DNA of 64,000 nt from Limonium bicolor (taxonomy: Eukaryota; Streptophyta; Magnoliopsida; Caryophyllales; Plumbaginaceae). Location: NCBI GenBank assembly GCA_023374045.1, contig CM041777.1, positions 106,959,810 to 107,023,809 of the forward strand. The letters are read 5' to 3'. Of the stretch, positions 11,230 through 21,694 are shown in pieces (within the stretch, counting starts at the first letter, position 1; the number at the start of each line of letters is the position of its first letter). Both the position numbers and the translations under genes were made by a program. A model generated the notes under the pieces. It made no database searches and was not told the origin of the DNA. It saw only the letters and a program-made list of their open reading frames with translations.

Positions 11230-14200
11230 ACATCAAATCTGGACTACACAAAATGGTAAAAGCAAGATCAATTAATCATGTCAGTTTTATACATGACCCT
11301 TTATGAGCCTATTATTATTTGTGTCGTAGGTTACAAATCCTCAAAGGAACTTTAGGATAGACTATATGACACCTTTGCAGCACAATCTGTTATTGAATAC
11401 TTTAATAGGGCCAGAGGTCTAGTTCATTGTCATGCTGGTGCAGGTCAAAATATCTCTGACAGAGAATTTCAGACTTATTTGCTAAGAGGTCTACCCTCAG
11501 AGTATAATCCTATCACTACCATTATTTTGTCCTCTAGAGAAATGTTCAAACCATTTATGATTCTGAGTAATCTAATGCAATTTAAGGTCACTATCAGTCA
11601 TCAAAACTCAGCAGCTCACTCAGGTGGTTAATGTGAATGCCACCACTAAGGTTCTACCAATCAGAATTATAATTCTACTAGAGGTGGTTCTAGCTCCAGA
11701 GGAAGAGGCAAAAACAAAAGAGGTAGAGGAAGATCTAACTATAATTATGGGCAGTCAAATAGAAATTATGAATAGTATTTTATTGGTCAATTAGACACCA
11801 AAAATGAGTGCCAAATCTACTAAAAGAGGTCATGTTGCTAAGGGCTGTTATCATCGTTTCAATTATTCTTACCAATCACAGCGAATACCACCACTCATAC
11901 CCCTAATTATTCTCCCTCAAAATGGCTACCTGAAACCGCTGCCTCACATCACTTTATTGGGGATTTCTCTCGCTTAAATCTGGGTTCAACTTATTACATA
12001 GGAAATGATACAGTTTCTCTCGGGGATGGATCCTCTCTTCCCATTTCTCAGCACAGTACAGGCCTTATCTCTACTCCTACCATAAACTACTTGCTACATC
12101 ATATTTTCTAAAGTCCTAACCTCAATAAACATCTATTATTTAACCGTTTCTGTATTGAAAATAACACTTATTTTGAATTTCATCCTCACTGTTTGTTATT
12201 GAAGGACTATAATTCTCATCAAGTTCTTCTACAAGGCCCAGTTAACACATAATCTCTACCTATTTCCTAAGCAAGCTACTCGAAGCTCTCCTCAATTTTG
12301 TCATTCCTCTCCAAGACCCCATTTTATTTTTCACTCAAGACTACTCCTATTGTCTAGCACTGGCGTTTAGGACACCCATCAACAGCCATCACTTCTAAGA
12401 CTTTACATGATTTTCATCTTCCTGTTTTAAACTCTACACCAATGTAGTTTTGTATTGCGTGTCGCATTGGAAAATCACATGCTAAATCCTGTTACTTTTC
12501 CCCTAGTAGATCAAAATTCCCTTTTGATTTGATTTTTATGGACCTATGGGGCCCAACTTTTAAGACCTCTATAGATGGCTACTCCTGTTATGTGTGGCGT
12601 CTTCTTCTTCACACCAAGGCTGAGGTTAAAACTGTTTTCCTATTTTCTATAACTTGGTTTGCAATTACTATGACTATTCCATCAAATCTGCTCAAACTAA
12701 TGGTAGGGGTGAGTTTTAAGCCCTATACTCTTTCTTTCAGGAAAAATGGATTAATAATCGGTTAACATGCCCCTATGCTCACCAGCAAAAGGAGTTGGCT
12801 ACTTTAGATAAAACTTAGACGTGGCTTTTAGTTCCTTTCAAACCTGGAATGAAACTTTTAGGGACTAAGAGGGTGTTTAGAACTAAGAAAATGCTTATGG
12901 TTCTCTTGCTAAAAGGAAGGCAAGACTTGTTGCACAAGGGTATACTCAAACCTATGGGTGTGACTATGGTAAAACTTTTAGTCCGATAATTAAGAATTCA
13001 CTATCAGGTTGAAACTATCCATTGTTGTGTCTTTTAATTGGCCTCTTATGCAACTAGATAAGCAAAGACATTTCTTTATGGTGATCTTGAAGAAACTGTG
13101 TACACTAAACGGCCCCCATGTTTTGCCTATAGTTCTTTTCCTAATCATGTGTGTCAGTTGAAACATTCACTTTATGGGCTAAAATAGTCACCCCGAGCTT
13201 GGTATTCTAAGATGAGCTCTTATCTAATTGAGTTGGATTTCTCTACATCCAAATCTGATCACTCCCTTTTTATCTACAAACATGGACAACACATTGTTTA
13301 TCTTCTCATCTATATTAGTGACACTCTTATTGCAGGCTCTAGCTCTCATATTCTTAATAAGTTTGTCCAAGTTTTAGCCTGAAAATTTCCTATCTTCGAA
13401 GTCGGGGATTTAAAATTTTTTCTAGGAGTTTTAGTTTCCCGCAACTCCTCTAGTTTATTGCTCACACAAACACAGTATGTTATTGACATTTTGCAAAAAG
13501 CAGACATATGCACAAATGTAAACCAGCTCCTACACTGATCTCTCATAATCAAACCCTAGACAACTTGGATTCTCCTCTCTTTGAGAACCCAGCTCACTAT
13601 CGCAACATAGTAGGGGCGTTGTAGTATTTGTCATTCACTCGTGCAGGTATAAGTTATGCCGTAAATAAAGTCTGCCAATTTATGCACTCACCTCGGCAGA
13701 ATCACTAGCAAGTAGTGAAGTGGATCCTTCGCTATCTCTAAGGAACTCTTCGTCTGGGTTTGTTCTTCTCTCGTCAAGCTCGGGGCTCCCTTCAATCGTA
13801 CACATATGCAGATTGGGGCGGATCTTCTCTTGACCATCGCTTCACCGGTGGGTACATGTGCTTTCTCGGGCCGCATCTGGTCTCTTGGAGCTCAAGAAAA
13901 CAACCGCATGCATCACATTGCTCCATCGAAGTAGAGTACAAATCGTTAGCAAATGGTGCAGCAAAGATCATTTGGATTGAAAATATTTTTTCAGAATTAG
14001 GATCACGCCTCACAAACCCACCGATTCTGTACTGTGACAATCTAGCTAAAGGGACAACTTACCTTGCTTCAAATCCAATTCTCCACAGCCGCATCAAGCA
14101 TTTGGCGCTAGATTATCACTTTGTTCGCGAGCAAGTCAAGAATCAATCTTTGCAAGTACAACACCTTCCCTCTGCTCTCCAACTCGCCGACGCATTGACA

Positions 14201-14260
14201 AAACCGTTGCAAGTATCTACTTTACAACTTCGATCAAAATTACCCCTGACTCGGCACTTT
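11230..14260 (+). pseudogene. copia gag-pol, multiply broken
   Basis: Recognisable blocks in order: gag (LLRGLPSEYNPITTIILSS near 11490), a gag-pre-integrase block (RLGHPSTAI near 12365, with CIAC and GKSHAK), integrase (DLIFMDLWGP near 12525), reverse transcriptase (RLVAQGYTQTYGCDYGKTFS near 12920; QLKHSLYGLK then SPRAWY near 13155), and RNase H. The longest intact piece is 13760-14308, the RNase H domain with YTYADWGG, the IEVEYKSLA block and ADALTKPL. Numerous stops and frame changes interrupt the rest, and the YVDD catalytic segment appears as YISDTLIAGSS, losing the second aspartate. Confidence 0.85.
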
Positions 14261-14274
14261 GATTCGCAGGAGGG

Positions 14275-14449
14275 TAGTAGACTAAGTCAAGAGACTGTCC
14301 AAGAGTAGTAAGCACAAACTAGTATTTGTTAGCTGTTGGGCTTCATTTGTTCTAGCACATGGCCTTTATCTATTATTGTCTATCATAGTCCATTGTACAT
14401 GTTATAAATACTCTACTGAATACAAAGCAGTCCCTCCTATTTTATGTTA
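14275..14449 (+). repeat. copia 3' LTR
   Basis: Matches the 5' LTR over its length, including TAGTAGACTAAGTCAAGAGA, the GTACATGTTATAAATACTCT promoter-like block and the end TTTTATGTTA. It is shorter by an internal gap of about 28 bases. Confidence 0.85.
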
Positions 14450-16048
14450 TAGGCTGGTTGTCTTTCTTTTGTAACTTGTAGTTAGACAGAATGTTGTATT
14501 AGGATGCAGATAGGGTATTTTTTCCCATTATATTTTACTTAAGAAGGTTTTGATGAGGCTCGCGCTAACTTCATCCGTCTGGCTAAAACTAGGTTTTCTA
14601 TCTTTCATTTAATAACACGGCGAAAACCATACTTATCAAAAGAAAAAAAATATGAAGAACGAGTTTCAAAATTAGGGTACATTGCAAAGTATGAAACATT
14701 TTCATGACATCGTGAATTTTTCCAGTTTTTTTAGAGAACTTAAATTTATCATGTATCTTAAAATAGAATATAAATTGTTAAAGACATAGTAGTACTTACA
14801 TAAGAAATAATTAAAATTGGAAGAAAGAAACTAATATAAATAAATTCAATTTTTCAAAAATGATAGTTTTTATAAACTATTTAAACTATCATAAAATATA
14901 GATAATTATTAACAAGTATTTAGAAAAGTTACACGACTTTATTAAGTACCAAAATTTTAAACACATTGTTAGCAAAAAAATTAGTTACCCTATTTAAAGA
15001 AAATAAAATATTCACAAGACACATGGTCAGGACAATGAGTCGCTACATGTTTAAACATGAACCAAAAACTAAATAAGTCAAAAAAATTCACCCAAACCCA
15101 TAATCAATAATACCATCATTTATAAATATAACCATGGAAAACAACAAATTAAAACCCTAAATCAAGGTGTTGTAAGGTTTTTAATTGTTTGTACTATCAA
15201 ATGTATTTGCTTTTTAGAAATGAGGACACTACGTTTTAATAAAAAATACATCAATCAATTTAAAAAACTTGTAGGAAGTGAAATAACTCATTACTACAAA
15301 TAACAAAAAAAAAACACATTCACACACCAACTCGAAGGATTGTTCTAATTTTTTTACATTTTTAATTTAATATTTAACATATAAAATAAAATAATACTAT
15401 CAAATTAAAATTTAATTATAATATACATTATCAATAATTTAAATTTATAAAATACTGTATATTAAATATTAAAATTAAATAACATACTTAAATAATAAAT
15501 ATTACAATTCTTGAGATATAAGTAGTGTAACATTTAAATTTTCAAAATAAAAGATATTACAAAGTCCCAATTAGATTATCGTGTTTTTTTATTATATTTT
15601 TTATTTTAATATTTAATATATAAAATAAATTATTTTTTAACAAATAAGATACTAATTGTCATATTAAAAATAAAATAATTTATATAATTTATACCTAAAT
15701 TTATAAAACTATTCTAAACAACAAGTCCATCCACTTTAATCAAACTTTTAATGGAGATTCCGTCCCTATTTGACCTTCTGGTTTACTATTTGGATTTGTC
15801 ATTTGAATTCAATATTTAACATGTAAGATGATATAATTTTATAAATTTAAGTTTTGTAATGGAATCCTTATATCAAAAATATATGTTATAGAAATTTATT
15901 TTATAAATTATTTTATCTTATATGTTTAATATTGAAGTAAAAAAACGTATCAAAAAGCAAACAGAAAGTTCAAAATAAAACCGAGGTAGTGGTTAAAACG
16001 CTGTAAAAGAATGAAATTGAACTCAAAATATTGACCAAACAAAGCTGA
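14450..16048. other. AT-rich intergenic spacer
   Basis: Mostly A and T with many recurring short words such as AATATTTAACATATAAAATAAA (given here only as a description of style). No ORF, RNA gene or bounded repeat can be supported. Confidence 0.5.
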
Positions 16049-16798
16049 ACTCGTTCGCTCAGTCGAGTTTTCACTTCGCACAGTCGGAATTTTAAAAAAC
16101 TTTACGATCTTGCCCCTGCTTTAATATCTTTCATAAATTGCTATATTTAACCACAATTTTTAACATATTACAAGGTGACCCCAAATTTCATTATGCACAG
16201 TCAGAATTCCAATACGCTCAGTCAGAAAATGACCAATTTAGGGGCTAATGTAGGCAAAATTTATTAAAAGCGGTTTGAAAAAAGCAAAGAAGGATTCCGA
16301 AGTACTTATATAAGTAAAAAAATATATCATAAAAATTATCATCAAAGTATACCATGACAAAGTAGACGAAAAGACGAACGCGTCGGCGCAAACGGATCGA
16401 AAAACGGAGCTATAACGAAGAAGATATGGCAATTTTAAGACCGAAACTCGGCGCCAGCGCCGATAAAGAAGGGCCGGCGCCGGCGCCGGTAAAGAAGACC
16501 GCGCGCGGGCGCGCGTCACTGTTTACCGGCGCCGGCGCCGGCCCTTCTTTATCGGCGCCTGCGCCGGGTTCCGATCTTAAAATTGCCATATCTTCTTCGT
16601 TATAGCTCCGTTTTTCGATCCGTTTGCGCCGACACGTTCGTCTTTTCGTCTACTTTGTCATGGTATACTTTGCTGATAATTTTTATGATATATGTATTAT
16701 TTCTTCTTAAGCACAACATTAACTATCATCGACGTCTTGTTCAAAATTGCCTATCAACCACTAATTACATGTCCGTTGAAGAAGAATCTATTTGATAG
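16049..16798 (+). repeat. Left long terminal inverted repeat
   Basis: Inverted partner of 20600-21342. Shared landmarks from outside in: the CGCTCAGTC words, TTGCCCCTGCTTTAATATCT, GGGGCTAATGTAGGCAAAAT, the GC-rich palindrome, and CTTAAGCACAACATTAACTA. A second, more diverged tandem copy of the innermost 100 bases follows at about 16870-16960. Confidence 0.85.
16322..16697. repeat. GC-rich perfect-like palindrome, left
   Basis: The sequence folds on itself with arms of about 170 bases around a loop near 16493-16521 (CGCGCGCGGGCGCGCG). The arms contain GGCCGGCGCCGGCGCCGG and its complement, GCCATATCTTCTTCGTTATA, and GACGAACGCGTC/GACACGTTCGTC. The CpG density is far above the AT-rich surroundings. 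The few arm mismatches (for example AACTCGGCGCCAGC versus GGCGCCTGCGCCGGGTT) show drift on one side. Confidence 0.9.
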
Positions 16799-16962
16799 TA
16801 AAATAATCAAGCATGTTCTATTCTAATTAACAGATGAACGGACACCAATCTAAATAGTTAGATGTATCGACATTAACTATCATCGATGTCTTGTTCGAAC
16901 TTACCTATCAATTCCACTAAATTCATGTCCATTAAAGAATAATTTATTTGACAATCATCAAA

Positions 16963-18950
16963 ATTGCTCAAAAAATGTCATCGTAGAAACATATTTTCAA
17001 CACTTCAAAAGCGAGATCGGTTTGTCGTCGGAGATTGCTCAAAAAATGTGTTTTTTATAACAAATGAGAATGTATACATCTTTGAAACATCTTTGAAACA
17101 TATTTTCAATACTTCAAAAGCGAGATCGGTTTGTCGTCAGAAATTGCTCAAAAAATGTTTTTTTTATAACAAATGAAAATGTATACATCTTTGAAACATA
17201 TTTTCAATACTTCAAAAGCGAGGTCGGTTTGTCGTCGGAGATTGCTCAAAGAATGTCATCTTTGAAACATATTTTCAATACTTCAAAAGCGAGATCGGTT
17301 TGTCGTCAGAGATTGCTCAAAGAATGTCATCGTTGAAACATATTTTCAATACTTCAAAAGCAAGATCGGTTTGTCGTCGGAGATTGCTCAAAGAATGTCA
17401 TCTTTGAAACATATTTTCAATACTTCAAAAGCGAGATCGGTTTGTCGTCGGAGATTGCTCAAAAAATGTTTTTATAACAAATGAAAATTTATACATCTTT
17501 GAAACATCTTTGAAACATATTTTCAATACTTCAAAAGCGATATCGGTTTGTCGTCTGATTTTGCTAAAAAAATGTTATGTTTTTATAACAAATGAAAATG
17601 TATACATCTTTGAAACATATTTTCAATACTTCAAAAGCGAGATCGGTTTGTCGTCGATATTGCTCAAAAAATGTGTTTTTTTATAACAAATGAAAATGTA
17701 TACATCTTTGAAACATCTTTGAAACATATTTTCAATACTGCAAAAGCGAGATCGGTTTGTCGTCAGAAATTGCTCAAAAAATGTTTTGTTTTTATAACAA
17801 ATGAAAATGTATACATCTTTGAAACATATTTTCAATACTTCAAAAGCGAGATCGGTTTGTCGTCGGAGATTGCTCAAAGAATGTCATCTTTCAAACATAT
17901 TTTCGATACTTCAAAAGCGAGATCGGTTTGTCGTCAGAAATTGCTCAAAAAATGTCATCGTTGAAACATATTTTCAATACTTCAAAAGCGAGATCGGTTT
18001 GTCGTCGGAGATTGCTCAAAGAATGTCATCTTTGAAACATATTTTCAATACTTCAAAAGCGAGATCGGTTTGTCGTCGGAGATTGCTCAAAGAATGTCAT
18101 CTTTGAAACATATTTTCAATACTTCAAAAGCGAGATTGGTTTGACGTCGGAGATTGCTCAAAAAATGTGTTTTTTTATAACAAATGAAAATGTATACATC
18201 TTTGAAACATATTTTCAATACTTCAAAAGCGAGATCGGTTTGTCGTCAGAAATTGCTCAAAAAATGTTATTTTTTTATAACAAATGAAAATGTATACATC
18301 TTTGAAACATATTTTCAATACTTCAAAAGCGAGATCGGTTTGTCGTCGGAGATTGCTCAAAGAATGTCATCTTTGAAACATATTTTCAATACTTCAAAAG
18401 CGGGATCGGTTTGTCGTCGGAGATTGCTCAAAAATGTGTTTTTTTATAACAAATGAAAATGTATACATCTTTGAAACATATTTTCAATACTTCAAAAGCG
18501 AGATCGGTTTGTCGTCAGAGATTGCTCATAAAATATCATCTTTGAAACATTTTTCAATACTTCAAAAGCGAGATCGGTTTGTCGTCGGAGATTGCTAAAA
18601 AAATATGTTTTTTTATAACAAATGAAAATGTATACATCTTTGAAACATCTTTGAAACATATTTTCAATACTTCAAAAGCGTGATCGGTTTGTCGTTAGAA
18701 ATTACTCAAAAAATGTTTTTTATAATAAATGAAAATGTATACATCTTTGAAACATATTTTCAATACTTCAAAAGCGAGATCGGTTTGTCGTCAGAGATTG
18801 CTAAAAAAATGTCATCTTTGAAACATTTTTTCAATACTTCAAAAGCGAGATCGGTTTGTCGTCAGAGATTGCTCAAAAAATGTCATCTTTGAAACATTTT
18901 TTCAATACTTCAAAAGCGAGATCGGTTTGTCGTCGGAGATTGTTCAAAAC
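16963..18950 (+). repeat. 71-bp minisatellite array, ~23 units
   Basis: The unit core is TTTGAAACATATTTTCAATA followed by CTTCAAAAGCGAGATCGGTT and TGTCGTCGGAGATTGCTCAA. Short units repeat every 71 bases (starts 17261, 17332, 17403). Longer units add a T-rich insert with AACAAATGAAAATGTATACA, giving about 100-118 bases. I count 23 copies of the TTCAAAAGCG core. Because 71 is not a multiple of three, the reading frame rotates each unit, so the many ORFs here are by-products and not genes. Related single copies occur at 19660-19760 and 20005-20200. Confidence 0.9.
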
Positions 18951-19328
18951 AATAGTTCTATTGACGATATTCTACTAGACTGCAAGAGCGATGAGGAAAG
19001 ACTAAAGAAGATCAAGACTTCAAAGTGCGCAGTAAATGATGACGACAAACATGAACTACTTCATATTGACGATCTTCTACTAGACTGCAAGAGCGATGAG
19101 GAAAGACTAAAGAAGATCAAGACTTCAAAGTGTGCAGTAAATGATGACGACAAACAAGAACTACTTCATATTGACGATGTTCTACTAGACTACAAGAGCG
19201 ATGAGGAAAGACTAAAGAAGATCAAGACTTCAAAGTGTGTAGTAAATGTCGATTTTTTAGTTTTAAACAACAGGGATTTTCCATATACACTAACATTGTC
19301 TATCATTTCCACCGATTCCACTAATTAA
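18927..19328 (+). other. ORF with 35-residue tandem repeats
   Basis: Three copies of a 105-base (35-codon) unit start at 18963, 19068 and 19173. Each reads close to DDILLDCKSDEERLKKIKTS followed by a KCAVNDDDKHELLHI tail, strongly charged and probably helical. The unit length is a multiple of three and the differences between units are few, so the frame stays open for 133 codons, unlike the 71-bp array beside it. It could be the relic of a captured or original coding gene. No family is recognised, and no promoter or splice structure is evident. Confidence 0.4.
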
Positions 19329-19336
19329 TTCATTTT

Positions 19337-20240
19337 GACAACTGATGCCCGAAATGCATTCCACAATCTTCAAATGACTAACATGAAAACCCTAATTGGA
19401 GGGTAAATGGTACAACTTATTCGACACACGCATCATTTTAAATCCCAGAACAATTAACAATTCAAATGACTAACACGAAAACCCTAATTGGGGGGCACAT
19501 GGTAGAGGAAAAGAAGAAATCTGATACATTTTGACAGGAGAAGTGAGAGGATGAACAGTGGCGTTAGGAATTAGTCTAGGTTTTAGTGCTAATTGTGGGT
19601 GCGTTAGCCCTTTAGTGTATCATGATTCTCGTGGATTCTATTTAGTGAATTCTTTTAAGAACAACGAGATCGGTTTGTCATCGGAGATTGCTCAAAAAAT
19701 GTCTTTTTTAAAGACATTAAATTGTCATCTTTGAAACATATTTTCAGGACTCCAAAAGCGATTCTACTTCGGAATTACATACTTCGACAACTGATGCCCG
19801 AAATGCATTCCACAATCCTCAAATGACTAACTTGAAAACCCTAATTGGAGGGTAAATGGTACAACTTATTCGACACACACATAATTTTAAATCCCAGAAC
19901 AATTAACAATTCAAATGACTAACACGAAAACCCTAATTGTGGGTGTGTTAGCCCTTTAGTGTATCATGATTCTCGTGGATTCTATTTAGTGAATTCTTTT
20001 AAGAACAACGAGATCGGTTTGTCGTCGGAGATTGCTCAAAAAGATATATATTTTTTGACAAATGAAATTGTATACATCTTTGAAACATATTTTCAATACT
20101 TCAAAAGCGAGATCGGTTTGTCGTCGGAGATTGTTCCTAAAAGGTTTTTTTATAACAAGTGAAAATATATACATCTTTGTAACATATTTTCAGGACTTCA
20201 AAAGCGATTCTATTTCGGAGTTTCATTTTCAAACAACATT
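19337..20240 (+). repeat. 449-bp direct duplication
   Basis: The block beginning GACAACTGATGCCCGAAATG at 19337 recurs at 19786. Both copies contain AAAACCCTAATTG, TTATTCGACACAC, and CATGATTCTCGTGGATTCTA, and each ends with one copy of the 71-bp minisatellite core. The first copy has an extra stretch of about 110 bases near 19490-19600. Confidence 0.8.
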
Positions 20241-20599
20241 GTTCGCACGTCATTTCTCATAATGTTACAACTTATTCGATACACATATCATTCTAAATCC
20301 CAGAACAATTAACAATTTTGTTGACTACCAGTACATGAAATCCAAATGTGTTTGCACTAATCAAGTCTGTGTTTGCACTAATCAAGTCGGGGGACGTCGT
20401 CTCCTCGTACTAGCCCTGTAGCATGCATTGTGTTCCCTACGGTCCGCCTCAGCCGTACTTCGTTTTACTATCGAATAAGAAATCAATGATAGTTAATGTC
20501 GATAATGATAGTTAATATTGATATTGATAGGAAATTTTGATAATTTCAAATAGATTCTTCGTCAATGGACGTGAAATTGGTGGAAATGATAGAAAATTT

Positions 20600-21342
20600 C
20601 AATGAATTTCAAATAGATTCTTCTTCAACGGACATGTAATTAGTGGTTGATAGACAATTTTGAACAAGACGTCGATGATAGTTAATGTTGTGCTTAAGAA
20701 GAAATAATAAATATATCAGAAAAATTATCAGCAAAGTATACCATGACAAAGTAGACGAAAAGACGAACACGTCGGCGCAAACGGATCGAAAAACGGAGCT
20801 ATAACGAAGAAGATATGGCAATTTTAAGATCGGAACCCGGCGCAGGCGCCGATAAAGAAGGGCCGGCGCCGGCGCCGGTAAACAGTGACGCGCGCCCGCG
20901 CGCGGTCTTGTTTACCGGCGCCGGCGCCGGCCCTTCTTTATCGGCGCCTGCGCCGGGTTCCGATCTTAAAATTGCCATATCTTCTTCGTTATAGCTCCGT
21001 TTTTCGATCCGTTTGCGCCGACGCGTTCGTCTTTTCGTCTACTTTGTCATGGTATACTTTGATGATAATTTTTATGATATATTTTTTACTTATATAAGTA
21101 CTTCAGAATCCTTCTTTGCTTTTTTCAAACCGCTTTTAATAAATTTTGCCTACATTAGCCCCTAAATTGGTCATTTTCTGACTGAGCGTATTGGAATTCT
21201 GACTGTGCATAATGAAATTTGGGGTCACCTCGTAATATGTTAAAAATTGTGGTTAAATATAGTAATTTCTGAAAGATATTAAAGCAGGGGCAAAATGGTC
21301 ATTTTCCAACTGAGCGAAGTGAAAACCCGACTGAGCGTAGTG
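20600..21342 (-). repeat. Right long terminal inverted repeat
   Basis: Reverse-complement partner of 16049-16798. The match runs from the inner AACAAGACGTCGATGATAGT through the palindrome to the outer CTGAGCGTAGTG end at 21342. Confidence 0.85.
20711..21083. repeat. GC-rich palindrome, right
   Basis: Counterpart of the left palindrome in inverted orientation, including the inverted loop (GACGCGCGCCCGCGCGCGGT). Its two arms are closer to identical than in the left copy, for example AACCCGGCGCAGGCGCC on both sides. Confidence 0.9.
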
Positions 21343-21694
21343 ACCCTCAAAAGCGAACCGTGATTGTGATCACAGTGCCACGTACTTTCCGAGTCACACA
21401 ACCACACCTCCCTCTCGTTCAGTCCTCCCACGCGCGCAACTTTCGGGAACTTTCTTGAACCGCCAAACTATACCAATACCTTCGAAGCGTAACTCAATCA
21501 ACAACCAATAACGAAATTAAACATTTCTCAACCGATCGGATTGATTTCTCCAGACCAGCATATACACTGATGTGAAGAGTTCTGATACCTCCCTCAATTT
21601 AACAAAGAAGCCAATATTTCTTCAAAAAAAAAACAAAGAGGCCATTACAAATCCTGAGTGATTCCGGGGCGGACGAGGGAGGAGGTAGAACAAG
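21343..21694 (+). promoter_or_regulatory. Upstream region and 5' UTR of the LIFEGUARD-like gene
   Basis: Only about 350 bases separate the edge of the 5.3-kb element from the start codon. The stretch contains a CACGTA word (near 21380) and pyrimidine-rich blocks typical of plant leaders. No clear TATA box can be assigned, so part of the core promoter may lie in or next to the element. Confidence 0.35.

Larger units (their letters stand above)
10735..14449 (+). mobile_element. Decayed Ty1/copia LTR retrotransposon
   Basis: Two related terminal repeats flank a 3.3-kb interior with the copia order gag, pre-integrase/integrase, reverse transcriptase, RNase H. A primer-binding site (GGTATCAGAGCC, matching initiator tRNA-Met) follows the 5' LTR at 10939. 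A purine-rich tract (GCAGGAGGG) precedes the 3' LTR. The flanks share TAGG next to both LTRs, fitting a decayed 5-bp TSD. All frames are broken, so it is not autonomous. Confidence 0.9.
16049..21342. mobile_element. 5.3-kb long-TIR element with palindromes and minisatellites
   Basis: About 740 bases at 16049-16798 recur inverted at 20600-21342, in the same motif order. Both ends contain repeated CGCTCAGTC-type words (for example TTCGCTCAGTCG, TACGCTCAGTCAG) spaced within 150 bases of the edge, as subterminal repeats are in DNA transposons. Read from the right end, the terminus is CACTACGCTCAG, which recalls CACTA elements; the left terminus is degenerate (ACTCGTTCGCTCAG), and no clear 3-bp TSD is found. 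Each terminal repeat holds its own GC-rich palindrome. The interior holds a 71-bp minisatellite array, a 35-codon repeat and a 449-bp tandem duplication. No transposase is visible. It could be a non-autonomous CACTA-like or a foldback element; the class is unresolved. Confidence 0.75.

Noticed and set aside
16238..16519. Frames beginning MTRARARSSLPAPAP at both element ends
   Set aside because: They fall entirely within the GC-rich palindrome, and the inverted copy yields the same peptide. No evidence of a gene.
16964..18892. Many open frames of 70-101 codons in the 71-bp array (reading LKHIFNTSKARSVC and similar)
   Set aside because: They result from the repeat. The unit is not a multiple of three, so each frame is met in turn, and there is no start or splice context.
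16963..18950. CRISPR-like appearance of regularly spaced repeats
   Set aside because: The units are directly abutting with only a recurring insert, not unique spacers, and this is a plant nuclear context.
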